Assembly: GCA_036365455.1 (NCBI GenBank)
Contig: JAWQUS010000030.1
Location: 17,752,001-17,816,000, forward strand
Direction of reading: 5' to 3'
DNA: 64,000 bases
Source: Macrosoma leucophasiata
Lineage: Eukaryota > Arthropoda > Insecta > Lepidoptera > Hedylidae
In this document: positions 12,901 to 19,950 of the stretch, in pieces
Layout: the number at the start of each line of letters is the position of its first letter
Position numbering within the stretch: the first letter of the stretch is position 1
Made by a program: the position numbers and the translations under genes
The notes under the pieces: generated by a model
The model's input: only the letters and a program-made list of their open reading frames with translations
The model's database searches: none
Told to the model about the DNA's origin: nothing

Positions 12901-13861
12901 GCTGCCAACACACGTGCGGGGTCTCCGCCCGCCGCGCGCCAGTACCAGCTGCTGGCCGTCTGCGGGGCCATGCGGAATGACGCCGAGTACAGGTACTGCA
13001 CTGTGCACAGACTGCCAACACACGTGCGGGGTCGCCGCCTCCCGTGCACCAGTACCAGCTGCTGGCCGTCTGCGGGGCAATGCGGGATGACGCCGAGTAC
13101 AGGTACTGCACTATGCACAGGCTGCTCACACACGTGCGGGGTCTCCGTCCTCCGCCCCTCGCGCGCCAGTACCAGCTGCTGGCCGTCTGCGGGGCCATGC
13201 GGGACGACGCCAAGTACCAGGTACTGCACTGTGCACAGGCTGCCCACACACGTGCGGGGTCTCCGCCCCCCGCGCGCCAGTGCCAGCTGCTGGCCTTCTG
13301 CGGGGCTATGCGGGATGACGTCGAGTACAGGTACTGCACCGTGCACAGGCTGCCCACACACGTGCGGGGTCTCCGCCCTGCGCCCCCCGCGCGCCATTAC
13401 CAGCTGCTGGCCGTCTGCGGGGCCATGCAGGAAGATGCCGAGTACCAGGTACTGCAGACGCTTCTGAGAGACTAACGGACCTTTACATATCTTCGGAATC
13501 AAAATGGTTTCCGACCTTAGAAGCTACCATGCTACCATTGTAAACTTAGTTGTAAACTTCTATTCCGGAATACATGTCATTATGAACATAATAATAATGA
13601 ACATCAAAAAAGGTTTTTTTAGATTCTAAAAATCGTATTTTAAACTTATTATGCCTCGTACCGCTTGTTATATATCCATTATAAAGTTGCATTAAAAAGG
13701 ATTCATTTAACGTACACCTTATTCATCAAAATTAAACTAACGTACACCTTATTTATTGTATAGATCTGGACTGTATGTCTTCCCATTTAAGACATACTTT
13801 ACAAAAACAATTTATATCTTTGCAGGCCAGCAAAGTACTGCAGTCGGTGCGGATTCCATAG
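872..13861 (+). CDS. ZUP1: ZUP1/ZUFSP-like deubiquitinase (peptidase family C78), 3' nine exons
   Basis: Cysteine protease that in animals cleaves K63-linked ubiquitin chains and acts in genome stability (family knowledge). Nine exons were assembled by eye: 872-988, 1641-1815, 1937-2060, 3584-3755, 5418-5509, 6915-7045, 8248-8336, 12157-12294, 13826-13861. They total 1074 nt, i.e. 357 codons plus stop, and all phases join. The catalytic Cys is in GWGCGYR (codon 2050-2052), the His in QHQG/HSRTIIG (8250-8252) and the Asp in VLDPSH (8313-8315). The C-terminus ASKVLQSVRIP resembles the ASQVFTAEKIP-type end of vertebrate ZUP1. The N-terminal zinc-finger and ubiquitin-binding part lies upstream of the window, so the gene is partial here. 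Two exons are the seeds of tandem arrays (6979-8004 and 12244-13448) that may add alternative coding sequence. The GC-rich exons contrast with AT-rich introns. Family identification is firm; use of the array copies is unknown. Confidence 0.93.
1070..1112 (-). mobile_element. RTE-type retrotransposon 3' end fragment
   Basis: ATCATCATCACTTCAGCCGAAAGACGTTCACTACTGGACAAA is the reverse complement of the usual lepidopteran RTE-type LINE end (TTTGTCCA..TGGACGTC..CGGCTG..TGATGATGAT). Short, truncated. Confidence 0.55.
1165..1530 (+). repeat. 55-bp minisatellite in ZUP1 intron
   Basis: About 6.5 copies of a 55-56-bp unit containing TCTTACGAATTTTCGATCAG, TCACGYGTCCTGACGCGAG and TTTAACATGTTTAC. Divergence is highest in the first two copies and the last is truncated. 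Intronic, with no coding potential. Confidence 0.9.
1641..1815 (+). CDS. ZUP1: ZUP1 exon, pre-catalytic region
   Basis: 175 nt between CAACAG acceptor and GGTAAG donor; enters in phase 0 and leaves one nucleotide. It starts AQYGMEEDDDEGYT, comparable to the QYGLDN segment ahead of the C78 domain in vertebrate ZUP1, followed by a basic/Ser-rich stretch. The acceptor choice rests on that similarity and on phase continuity. Confidence 0.8.
1937..2060 (+). CDS. ZUP1: ZUP1 exon with catalytic cysteine
   Basis: 124 nt between ACTCAG acceptor and GTGAGT donor. It encodes YLCSAVDHYASTYGDRGWGC followed by GYR. GWGCGYR is the catalytic Cys motif of family C78 (ZUP1, UFSP). The exon ends inside the Arg codon completed at 3584. 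Confidence 0.93.
2084..2688. mobile_element. Foldback element with a second foldback inserted
   Basis: The outer termini are inverted repeats: AATTGGACACAGTTATGCCA at the left, and its complement TGGCATAACTGTGTCCAATT at the right. A copy without the insertion is at 19638-19804 (about 165 bp). The extra DNA here, about 2222-2576, has its own inverted ends (CAATGTGTCCCAGGGAT and ATCCCTGGGACACATTG) and is palindromic further in (TATATGGGACTTAC / GTAAGTCCCATATA). Confidence 0.8.
2955..3195 (+). mobile_element. GC-rich repeat, probable non-LTR retrotransposon piece
   Basis: GC-rich block inside an AT-rich intron (TGGCGGATGAGTCGGAATAC, CACCACCCGCCGTCTGTTCC), ending where the 5S-derived SINE begins. 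The wording resembles lepidopteran non-LTR untranslated sequence, but no ORF supports a class. Confidence 0.45.
3196..3557 (+). mobile_element. 5S rRNA-derived SINE
   Basis: The head GGTTAAGCACTACGGGCGCG ... GTGTGATGGGTGACCGC resembles the 3' half of 5S rRNA (AAGCAACGTCGGGCCCGGTTAGTACTTGGATGGGTGACCGCC type), which carries the Pol III internal promoter. The body contains TTCGGAGGGCACGTTAAGCC, and the tail TGGGACGTATAATGGGTTGC. Other copies are at 32110-32455 (minus) and 33275-33418 (3' part). It ends about 26 bp before the ZUP1 acceptor at 3583. Confidence 0.75.
3584..3755 (+). CDS. ZUP1: ZUP1 exon after catalytic Cys
   Basis: 172 nt with a CATACAG acceptor and a CAG/GTACT donor. It encodes RNMQMVLSALLRHPPYAALL, then a Glu-rich insert, then PRLQLLVERAWQLGFDTQ, matching the RNFQMLLSSLL and IEDAWKEGFDPQ parts of ZUP1. 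A degraded duplicate of part of this exon lies at 4437-4495. Confidence 0.93.
3806..3862 (+). mobile_element. 5S-derived SINE head fragment
   Basis: AGGTTAAGCACTACGGGCGCGG just downstream of a ZUP1 exon is the same 5S-like box as at about 3250, without the SINE body. Confidence 0.6.
4005..4395 (-). mobile_element. Non-LTR retrotransposon C-terminal fragment
   Basis: Minus-strand translation contains KFHLHRLDTWQCSTVRFSRS, FLPRTCKLWNELPSEVFPRC and YSMGFFKNGFK, a C-terminal tail common to insect LINE reverse transcriptase ORFs, followed by frameshifted sequence. 5' truncated. Confidence 0.8.
4437..4495 (+). pseudogene. Degraded duplicate of part of ZUP1 exon 3584-3755
   Basis: CTGTCACCCGCCGTACGC and CTCCTGAGCGAGG-(x)-TCGCCGGGG repeat the exon sequence at about 3615-3663 with substitutions and small indels. 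No splice signals are conserved around it. It reads LCHPPYALLLSEGIAGG in one frame. It sits between a non-LTR fragment and a foldback repeat, so it was probably duplicated with repeat DNA. Confidence 0.85.
4584..5153. repeat. Inverted repeat pair flanking a LINE/SINE-like tail
   Basis: 4584-4690 and 5049-5153 are inverted copies (GAATTGAAGTGGCATATCTC versus GAGATATGCCACTTTAATTC; ATACATCAAACGACTTAAA versus TTTAAGTCGTTTGATGTAT). Between them lies a dispersed repeat at about 4727-5045 (GTCTGTCTGTTTGGCGGAGC ... GCGCCCACGACTTCGTCC). Confidence 0.8.
4727..5045 (+). mobile_element. Repeat F (dispersed LINE/SINE-like tail)
   Basis: Contains AAATAAAATTGGAGTGTCTG, a GTCT-rich run, AACGGCTGGACCGATTTTGA, AGTAACTTAGGCTACTTTTA and ACTAGCTGCGCCCACGACTT. 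The same order is seen at 10134-10695, and in the reverse direction at 33930-34262 and 44258-44588. Class uncertain. Confidence 0.7.
5160..5355 (-). mobile_element. tRNA-derived SINE B1
   Basis: On the minus strand: tRNA-like head with B box GGGTTCGATCCC, then ATTTGTATGGCCTACAGATA, then a tail CACAGGTTTATACCTACTGT. Ends in A/T-rich sequence near 5155. Best plus-strand copy is at 15659-15867. Confidence 0.85.
5418..5509 (+). CDS. ZUP1: ZUP1 exon, core beta-strand region
   Basis: 92 nt with a GTTGCAG acceptor and a GGTAAC donor, leaving two nucleotides of a codon. It encodes GSEQLGSKLHNTRKWIGACE and VVTVLSSLRI, matching the G-x-x-L-N-N-x-L-Q-x-T-K-x-W-I-G-A-C-E segment of ZUP1. Confidence 0.92.
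5546..5815 (+). mobile_element. Repeat A copy, near full length
   Basis: Begins ATGGAAGTTGTAATCAAGCA, right after a ZUP1 exon, and ends GGAGCTCTACCACCGTT. Confidence 0.85.
5862..5986 (-). mobile_element. Repeat A copy, 5' part only
   Basis: Ends with GCAGTCATCACTTAACATCA and GCATGCTTGTTTGCCAC. It lies tail to tail with the plus copy at 5546-5815. Confidence 0.8.
6025..6217 (+). mobile_element. Lepidopteran non-LTR/SINE-type tail
   Basis: Contains CTAGCTGTTGCCCGCGGCTT, CAAATTTCATTAAAACCGGT, (GACA)n and TTCGCATTTATAATATTATA, the usual 3' tail of a very common lepidopteran retroelement. Confidence 0.65.
6242..6534. mobile_element. TIR element E
   Basis: Inverted ends ATAGAGCAACAC and GTGTTGCTCTAT; body contains ACCGATGCAAAACAGTCTGT and TTTGACAGAGGGAGAAGCCT. 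Other copies are at 26974-27258 and 58288-58593. No coding capacity: a MITE. Confidence 0.85.
6915..7045 (+). CDS. ZUP1: ZUP1 exon seeding the 99-bp array (minimal form)
   Basis: 131 nt from a GACGCAG acceptor to the first CAAG/GTACC donor. It encodes CQLIDFHKPTAADGSHPALF, DWVLRYFHDDPAAFKPP and LYLQHQG, matching the DFHK...PPIYLQHQG region of ZUP1. Nine more copies of the same donor follow every 99 bp in the same phase. Using a later donor would lengthen the protein by multiples of 33 residues without changing the downstream frame. The first donor gives the normal family length and is chosen here. Confidence 0.85.
6979..8004 (+). repeat. 99-bp tandem array containing a ZUP1 exon end and donor
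   Basis: A 99-bp unit recurs with identical length: the CAAG/GTACC junctions fall at 7045/7046 and then every 99 bp to 7936/7937. Each unit has about 70 bp of exon 6915-7045 plus a 29-bp spacer that in the exon frame reads GTPRRAIDNFHW. The units are nearly identical; the visible variant is T or C in GC(T/C)ATCGAC, ordered T, seven C, T, T. The last copy breaks off at 8004 and the exon frame stops at 8025. Because 99 is a multiple of three and no unit has a stop, both strands show spurious ORFs of over 1 kb. The spacer and exon share CCCCGCGC, a possible microhomology seed. Confidence 0.95.
8248..8336 (+). CDS. ZUP1: ZUP1 exon with catalytic His and Asp
   Basis: 89 nt with a TTTCAG acceptor and a CAG/GTGCG donor. 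It encodes HSRTIIGYERHKDGKATLLV then LDPSHSPAQ. The His opens the exon, and the Asp-Pro pair completes the C78 catalytic set. Confidence 0.93.
9303..9672 (+). mobile_element. Dispersed LINE/SINE-like tail
   Basis: AACTAGCAGCCCGCCGCGGC at the start and TTTATAATATTTTATAGAT at the end, with TCGGTCCAGTAGTTTTCCAG between. Same general family as 6025-6217, diverged. Confidence 0.6.
10134..10695 (+). mobile_element. Repeat F with internal tandem copies
   Basis: Same order as 4727-5045. Here the GTAATAAGGAGTAACTTAGG segment is repeated three times (near 10330, 10450 and 10575) with ACATACATAC spacers, so the element has expanded internally. Confidence 0.7.
10826..11102 (-). mobile_element. Repeat A copy, full length
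   Basis: From TTTTACTGGTGGTAGAGCTC to GCATGCTTGTTTGCCAA; well preserved. Confidence 0.88.
11344..11715 (+). repeat. tRNA-like module between 47-bp direct repeats
   Basis: A 47-bp sequence containing TATTTCACAAGCATGTGTTA occurs identically at 11344-11390 and 11654-11700. Between them is a tRNA-like unit (11561-11635) with A box TAGCTCAATTGG and a B-box-like GAGTTCGAGTCT. Its acceptor arms GGCTTCAG/CTGAAGTC pair, but the anticodon stem has a mismatch. The unit and about 80 bp of 5' flank (AATAGATGGCGCTACTGC) recur inverted at 50427-50600, so this is a repeat family, not an ordinary tRNA gene. Confidence 0.75.
11809..12132. mobile_element. TIR element next to ZUP1 exon acceptor
   Basis: Left end AGGCCGCGTTCCCCTAAACG with CGACCGCAAC; right end CGTTGCGGTCGGTCAATGGA then ACGTACCC. 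These are imperfect inverted repeats, with further palindromy inside (GTTCCAACTAAAGCC / TTAGTGGAAC). It ends about 25 bp before the acceptor at 12156. Confidence 0.7.
12157..12294 (+). CDS. ZUP1: ZUP1 exon seeding the mini-exon array
   Basis: 46 codons, phase 0 at both ends. The end (LRARQYQLLAVCGAMRDDAE, YQ) matches the HKQYQILAVEGAL segment of ZUP1. The acceptor GGGTAG/GTG has no clear pyrimidine tract, because a TIR repeat ends about 25 bp upstream. The start was chosen because the distance from the previous exon matches the family. The last 51 nt are the mini-exon that recurs ten more times downstream. Confidence 0.8.
12244..13448 (+). repeat. 110-125-bp tandem array of ZUP1 mini-exon units
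   Basis: Eleven copies of the exon end encoding YQLLAVCGAMRDDAEYQ start at 12244, 12362, 12480, 12598, 12723, 12833, 12943, 13053, 13170, 13281 and 13398. They are separated by a spacer starting GTACTGCACTGTGCACAGGC and ending in C-rich GCGCGCCAG. Copies 3 (12480-12530) and 9 (13170-13220) keep an AG acceptor, a GT donor and a 51-nt in-frame length. Copies 5, 6, 7, 8 and 10 lost one base near the 3' end (50 nt). Copy 4 lost the donor (AT for GT). Copies 2 and 11 lost the acceptor AG. The array is more diverged than the 99-bp array, so probably older. Confidence 0.93.
13826..13861 (+). CDS. ZUP1: ZUP1 terminal exon
   Basis: 36 nt after a TCTTTGCAG acceptor encode ASKVLQSVRIP and a TAG stop. 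The sequence is very close in form to the vertebrate ZUP1 C-terminus (ASQVFTAEKIP). It joins AEYQ of the preceding exon in phase 0. Because it lies beyond the whole array, the array must be transcribed and at least partly removed. Confidence 0.9.
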   Translation, partial: ASKVLQSVRIP

Positions 13862-14015
13862 GACAGGTCTGCGGGCGCCTCGCGCCTCCCGCCCACTCTG
13901 TCTCCCACCGAGCTCATTCTCAATCTCTCGCTCTTATTTCGAATCTCCCTTTTACTCTTGTGTGATTATACTCTCCTGGTGCACGGTACGAAATTATAAT
14001 TAATCGATGACAAAT

Positions 14016-14021
14016 AATAAA
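14016..14021 (+). terminator. Candidate ZUP1 polyadenylation signal
   Basis: AATAAA about 155 nt after the ZUP1 stop, followed by GT-rich sequence. This gives a plausible short 3' UTR. Other AATAAA hexamers occur by chance in this AT-rich DNA. Confidence 0.5.
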
Positions 14022-14879
14022 CGTATTTGTGTAGTGGAAAGAAGATATTACAGGAATGTCTGAGCCCACTATATTATGGCGTATATACTAAAACATGTAT
14101 TAATTTTAATCAATCTTGCGGTTTTTTTTATATATGTTTAAAAAATGTTTGTCATTTAAAACATCTAACTTTTTTCGATGAAATGAGGCAAAAAATTCTT
14201 CAAGAAGTAAAAAAAAAATACTTCATTTCATCAAACTTTATTTTTGCCTAATAACTTTTGAAATGTAAGTTACTTACCTGAATTACTATAATGTAACCAA
14301 GGAAAAATTATACCAATTGTAAATCAAGTAAAAATTAGGTAAGTAATTCGTGAACAAGAGATGAAAAAACTGTAGGTAATAGATTGATATGTCTCATAGT
14401 CGTATATTGAAAAAAAAATCGGTATACTATTACATAAAGCCATTAAAATCAATGTCATCCCAACATTTAATAATAAATAAAGTGTAAATAAAATTAATTA
14501 ATTTATTATTATTTATTTATACAAATAAAGAAATGAGTCTTTTTAATCTATCCAAATGCGTTTATTGGTGTCAAAATGAACCGTGTACAATTCATTTACA
14601 AATGTACAAAAAAATCGAGCCCATTTAATTTTAAGATATTTATTTCATTTAATATAAATTCTACCTCATAATTAGTATAATTTTGTCAATTAATATATAA
14701 TTTCGGCAATTTGATTGTTATATAACATTATAAATGTTTTTATGAAAGTTTTCTTGACTATTGGTGCTACCTTTTATGATTGCGCTTAAACTGTTATATA
14801 AAATTTTATGTTGTTTTGGAATTGGTATAAAACAAAGAGACAAAGAGAAACATCACAAAGTAAAACAAAAGACTTACCT

Positions 14880-15064
14880 CCTTACTCCTTATTCATAAAC
14901 GTACATTATATACGTTTTAGCTATAGAATGCTTTGTCTTTGTCAGTTGCATTGTCAAATGTGCATGATAGAAGAGATAGAAAGAAAAAGAGAAAGGAGAT
15001 AGAAAAAGACAAAGGAGAGATTAGCAACACTTTAGCTGAAATACGTTTATGAATAAGGGGGTTA
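14880..15064. mobile_element. TIR element G
   Basis: Inverted ends TTATTCATAAACGTA and TACGTTTATGAATAAG. The body has AGAATGCTTTGTCTTTGTCA and its near complement GACAAAGGAGAGATTAGCAA. A truncated copy is at 22183-22316. Confidence 0.85.
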
Positions 15065-15203
15065 GCCTGGGTTGCACCAAGATATTTGTTAAAGTTATTG
15101 TAACATTTCACATCCTCCTCTGGCTTGAAGAAATCTGTTGAAGTTAGAAAAGGATGTGAAATGTTACGTTAACTAAGAAATATATTTTGCAACCCAGGCT
15201 TAG
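15065..15203. mobile_element. Foldback MITE D
   Basis: Inverted ends AGCCTGGGTTGCACCAAGAT and TTGCAACCCAGGCTTA; near-palindromic core AACATTTCACATCCT / AGGATGTGAAATGTT. It directly abuts element G. Other copies at 17935-18064, 47451-47602 and 60583-60897. Confidence 0.88.
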
Positions 15204-15658
15204 AGCTGTATTTCACCGGAATACCATGGCGGCGCAACCAGTCGCCGCTACCAATAAAATGTATAGAGATTAATTTAATCTAATTCAATAAAGTCAGTTT
15301 GAGTTTTCTTTTTCCCTCCTATGGGACACAAGCCTTGCGAAACATTTATTTAAATACTACTGACTCGCCCCGGCATCGCGCGTGTACAATATGAATGAAT
15401 GAATTCCTACCGATTCCTATGATTGAAACAATAATTGCAGCTACCAATAGTTAATAAAACTAAATATTTAATAGCACACATACAACGACACGCCTCGAGT
15501 AAAACTTTTCAACGTGTTTGTTTATTGTGAGCTTACTGAATTATATTTTACAACGATAATATCATATTTGAATATAATTTATGTACCTATTTAACTGGCG
15601 ACTAGTGCTCATATATTGCCTCTGTATTTATTATGGAAAGTGTTGTTCAATATTAATT

Positions 15659-15867
15659 TGACGACCCGGTTAGTCCAGCGGTGTGAGATGACCGTTTGAT
15701 TCGAAGGGTCGCGGGTTCGATCCCCGCACCGGGACAAATATTTGTATGGCCTACAGATATTTGTTTCGGGTCTGGGTGTTTGTGTATGTGTTGTTTGTGT
15801 ATAACGGCACCCACGACACAGGTTTATACCTACTGTGGGGCTGTGAGTGTAAGCGTATTTTTTTTTT
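15659..15867 (+). mobile_element. tRNA-derived SINE B1
   Basis: tRNA-like head (A box TTAGTCCAGCGG, B box GGGTTCGATCCC), followed by AAATATTTGTATGGCCTACA, ACAGGTTTATACCTACTGTG and GTGAGTGTAAGCGTA, then a T-rich tail. Pol III internal promoter boxes look intact. Other copies at 5160-5355, 43160-43266 and a tail at 51755-51815. Confidence 0.88.
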
Positions 15868-16764
15868 TTTTTATTTTTGTAGGTATTTAACTGTTTCAAT
15901 TTCTGCGTCTAGTGCATTTATTACTATTTTTATATCCGCAGTTGTCAGTATTTGGTCACTTAATCGTACATTTGTAGTAAAATATAGATTTATTATTAAA
16001 ATAGTAAATTAACAACCATTAATACATAATGCTTTGACGTTGCCTTCAATAAGTGAGTTAGCGTAAGATAGCACGTATAGCGGGGCTTTTACCGTTCTTC
16101 CCTGTTGCTATTGACTTCATTTTGATAGTTAATTGCCATACAGTCTATTTCAAACGTTGTTACATATGTAAAGATTCGCTAACCATAAATAAAGCTTACG
16201 TATAACTGCAAAAACTCGTGGTTTCAATAAAGACACTTAAAACCGCTACTGATATTGTTGTTCTATAATAATATAGTTTACGACTAAACTAATAACCACC
16301 CCTCTGATGAAAAAGATAAATATCTATAATTATTGCTATCATGGGAGAACGGTAACCAGCGAACGGCTTATAAACATACACAAATAAATTATTTTGCACA
16401 AACACTATAGTTCCTAAAAGAATTGCGGTTAGGTTAGAATACAGGCTTTAATCTTACCCTACCTATAGCCTTGCTAATAAAAAATATATAATTGTACACT
16501 TTGGTTAACACATAAGTAAAAAATATGAAGGTAATAATAATATATTCTTTATTGTACACCAACTTATGATAAGAGACAGAGAAATAAGAGACGCAACATA
16601 CCAGAGGCGGTCTTATCACTAAGCAGTGATCTCTTCCAGACAACCTTTGGGTTTAGGAAACAGTGCAGATACTAAACAATGGGGGTGTACCCTGCTATAT
16701 GAAACTTATAAATATAATGTTAAGTTATAATAACAGTAGACAAGAAACTAGTGATCAGGTATCA
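15868..16764. other. Intergenic, nothing recognised
   Basis: AT-rich sequence without a supported ORF or a repeat recognised elsewhere in the window. Confidence 0.5.
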
Positions 16765-17150
16765 GCTGGATAAAGAAAGGGACTGGGAAACATAGTAATC
16801 ATAGGTTCTTTTTTTAAACACCTCTACAGACTTAGCTTGTCGGATATCCACCGGAAGGGAATTCCAGAGTCTGATAGCCTCCACCGTGAATGAATTAGAA
16901 TAAAAAGAGGAAGAGTGAGAAGGAGTCATTAAAAGGAGATTGTCGGAAGAACGTAGGGACAAGGAATGTGTAGAACAAAGAAAATGGAAACGCTCTTTCA
17001 GGTAGGTAGGGGTGTGCGGATTGAATAATAAACAGTACAGAAAAGAGAGAATGTGTGTATTCCTGCGAAGATGAATGGGTAACCACTTGAGCTGTTTGCG
17101 AAAATCAGAAACATGATCATATTTGCGTAGTCCAAATATGAATCGTATAC
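16765..17150 (-). mobile_element. Non-LTR retrotransposon C-terminal fragment
   Basis: Minus-strand translation over two frames gives YDHVSDFRKQLKWLPIHLRR, then SNSFTVEAIRLWNSLPVDIR and QAKSVEVFKKRTYDYY. This is the C-terminal domain common to insect LINE polymerase ORFs. One frameshift near 16950; pseudogene. Confidence 0.8.
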
Positions 17151-17281
17151 ATAATATTATTTGTTACTATAGACATTATTACTAGTCTCTAACACTTTAT
17201 GCCCATATTAATAAACAGATCTCAGTCCTTGAGACGATCTTAAGATCAGATTTTTCTACGAATAACAATGTAACAATGTAA

Positions 17282-17600
17282 AACTACCTCAGTAGCGTAG
17301 TGGTAGCAGGTCACTACTATTACGCTGGAGGTCCTGGGTTCGATTCCCGGGTCGGGGACTATCAGAGATAACGGTTTAAAATCCTTTATCTCTGCTTCTA
17401 TTGGGATTTTTCCATTTTCTGGAAGTTTCCCAGTACCCCGGAGTTTGGTAATGTGCCCGGAGATGGCAACAGATTCGCCACCTGTTACATGGGCCAAAAC
17501 GTAACCGGCGAGTCGTGGGTGTTTGCATGTATGATTGAATGCATGCATTTACCTTTGCCTACCATCCCTTCGGGGATTACAGGCGTGAAGTTACGTAATG
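17282..17600 (+). mobile_element. tRNA-derived SINE B2
   Basis: Head CTCAGTAGCGTAGTGGTAGC and B box GGGTTCGATTCCCGG. The body contains AGTTTGGTAATGTGCCCGGA, CACCTGTTACATGGGCCAAA and ACGTAACCGGCGAGTCGTGG. The tail is CTTCGGGGATTACAGGCGTG then AAGTTACGT. Other copies at 32842-33152 and 59919-60232; pieces at 28427-28485 and 63983-64000. Confidence 0.9.
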
Positions 17601-17934
17601 ACAATGTAAAGAAGTGTAACTAAGCCAAAAATTGTTCCACGTAATGTGGTGGACCGTGGGCGGGGCTTAAATATGGTCCACCGCAGCGCGTCAGGCTATT
17701 GGACGTTTCGTTACGAAATGATGTGCGACCAATCGAATGCTAGCATTGTCTACGTTGGAAGTGTGAGTATTTGTTATGATTGCTGTTAGTTTGTTTGCGT
17801 AAAGGGAAAAAAAATCGAAGCGAAGTTTGTATGAGAGTTATATTTATATACATTATTCATAGGGTTTTTCCATACTAAACAGAATCTTAAATGCCGTGTT
17901 CTGGATCTATCTATGAATACGCCTAAAGCACTAA

Positions 17935-18064
17935 GGCTGGGTTGCACCATTATATTTATTAAAGTTAAAGTGAGTGTAACATTTCACATCCTTCTCTAAC
18001 TTTAACAGATTTCTTTAAGATAGAGAAGGATGTGAAATGTTAGAAGAACTTTAATTTTTACAAA
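17935..18064. mobile_element. Foldback MITE D
   Basis: GGCTGGGTTGCACCATTATA at the left, with core ATTTCACATCCTTCTCTAAC / GAGAAGGATGTGAAATGTTA. The right terminus is degraded. Confidence 0.8.
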
Positions 18065-18083
18065 TTTCGCGGAGCAAGGATGA

Positions 18084-18246
18084 GATTAACAGACGGCACT
18101 ACGACTTTACTTTGAGCGAAGTATGCTTAGAACTGTCAGTACAATATGGGTTTTGACAGTTCAAAGAACGAAGTAGATAATAAATCAATGGTTCTAAGCG
18201 TACTTTGCTCAAAGTAAAGTCGTAGTGCGGTCTGTGAATCTCACCC
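18084..18246. mobile_element. Foldback MITE C
   Basis: Inverted ends GAGATTAACAGACGGCACTA and TAGTGCGGTCTGTGAATCTC; long arms with AAGTATGCTTAGAACTGTCA and GTTCTAAGCGTACTTTGCTC. Other copies at 25077-25236 and, each split by an insertion, 32698-33201 and 34917-35213. Confidence 0.88.
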
Positions 18247-19130
18247 TAAAAGAGTTTTGTGAGAAAAAATGAGGTTGTGTCGAGAATTTGATAACAATTG
18301 TTATTTTTATTAGCAAGGCAAATATAACATTCCTATATAAAAATATTTTGTATAATATTGTCGTTATAATTGGCATGTTAAGATAGTAATGCCATGTTAC
18401 TTTCGCTATAATTATATTAAAATGTATTTAACGGTGAAAGCTCTGGTATTGACAAAATATCGGCAAAAGGGTTTGAAGGGAACATAATGGGGAAGGGCAT
18501 AAAAGAGAGATTCTTTGTTCTTTATAGATAATTTAAAAAAAAATAGTGAATTATTCAAATTTATACAAAATTACGAAAACAGACTTAACGACGGGTAATT
18601 TTATCTATGAATATTATCTATTTGCATGTATTATTTAAATGATTATAATAAAAAAGAAATATCGCTACAAATATGACTTTCCCTTTACTATTTTCTATCC
18701 AATTTTTGTCAAAAATCAAATATTTTATACCAAACATGGTAAACATTAGCTTTGCTAATATTCAACTATCCGCGAAGCTTTCCCGACTAATGCTGGTAAA
18801 TATTATATGTGTGTGGATTAAATTTAAATATTTTGTCTTTTATTAATTGTTATAGACATCTCGCTGTTGGTACAAGTTTCAATGAGATTATAACGGAAAA
18901 ATAGGGTCTTTATCGTGTTAAAAAAAGGTATATTATTTAACTGGTTAAGTTTTATGTCTAAAAAGTTTTTATGTCGTAGTTCCAAATTAAGTATGTGCCA
19001 TTCGATTGATTGCAAAAAACCGTCTCAATACTGATCCATTGACAAAAAGACCTGGTTCGTTCGACCCGTTCAATTGATTGATTGGTTCATTGATTCAAGG
19101 ATTGGAAAAAGTCGTTCATTAAACCTGGTG

Positions 19131-19277
19131 TGTGTGGCAAACAAGCATCCAGTTCATATTGATCTAAAGTGATGACTGCAGCCTATAGATACTTACACAA
19201 AGACACGAGGTCCAATCAAAATGCAGATGCGTTGCCACCCCTGAAACTTTAGTTGTTGTGTCTCTGTGATAGTTGTT
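19131..19277 (+). mobile_element. Repeat A copy, 5' half
   Basis: GTGGCAAACAAGCATCCAGT to TGTTGTGTCTCTGTGATAG; the 3' half is missing. Confidence 0.75.
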
Positions 19278-19637
19278 AAGATGCCGTATTATATTTTTTG
19301 TATTGTTACCTTTTGGAACTTGAACCTAACAGCTGCGTCTTTCTTAAGTGTTCAATTAAGCTTCAAAATATATCATATTAATTGTGTCAATTATCAAAAA
19401 ACAAATATCTAGTCTTTCCCATTTATTTGTTGATTGTTGTGTAATTCTAGTGATATCGACCAATCGTTGTTTTAGTATTTAATGTTGTTCACATTGTTTC
19501 TAGTCTACGCGTATATGTAAGCCGATATTGAAGACGGCAATATAAATATTTTAATGCTGTTTATGATTATGTAACTATGTTTATGTTACTTACATAACAG
19601 AATTCAATAAAAGTTTGTGCTCAATATTTTCAATTTA

Positions 19638-19804
19638 TAATTGGACACTGTTATGCCCAAAATGTACCAACCCAACCAATTAATGATCAGTGTTACTCTA
19701 TGCCTGTATTCTAATAAATCCCACACACATATTATACATACATAATTTATGATGATAATTAATTTGTGGGTTGGTACATTTTAGTATAATTGTGTCCAAT
19801 TAAA
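19638..19804. mobile_element. Foldback element, uninterrupted copy
   Basis: Ends AATTGGACACTGTTATGCCC and TAGTATAATTGTGTCCAATT. This is the empty-site relative of the element at 2084-2688. Confidence 0.82.
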
Positions 19805-19950
19805 ATAGATCTGGTTTAATTTACTGTGATAAAAAAAAGTAAGGGAGTTCATAGAATCTGATTAAATAACCGGGTCCACACAGAGCGTGCTGCCTCGCGA
19901 GGCTGCTCGCTCTGTGTAAAGTTCTGCGTCTATTTGATATCGAATTGATC

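Larger units (their letters stand above)
13476..14879. other. ZUP1 last intron and 3' flank
   Basis: Apart from the terminal exon and poly(A) signal, this is AT-rich sequence. It has a short direct repeat AACGTACACCTTATT near 13709 and 13739, and no recognised gene or element. Confidence 0.6.

Noticed and set aside
13398..13475. Copy 11 plus tail (VLQTLLRD and stop) as the normal ZUP1 C-terminus
   Set aside because: The terminal exon at 13826-13861 matches the conserved family ending far better, and copy 11 lacks an acceptor AG. Kept only as a possible alternative end.
12146..13502. Many overlapping ORFs of 200-270 codons on both strands
   Set aside because: They are frame shadows of the GC-rich mini-exon array, and no consistent protein family is seen.
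15659..15735. Functional tRNA gene at the SINE B1 head
   Set aside because: It continues directly into a SINE body present in several copies, and the cloverleaf is imperfect.
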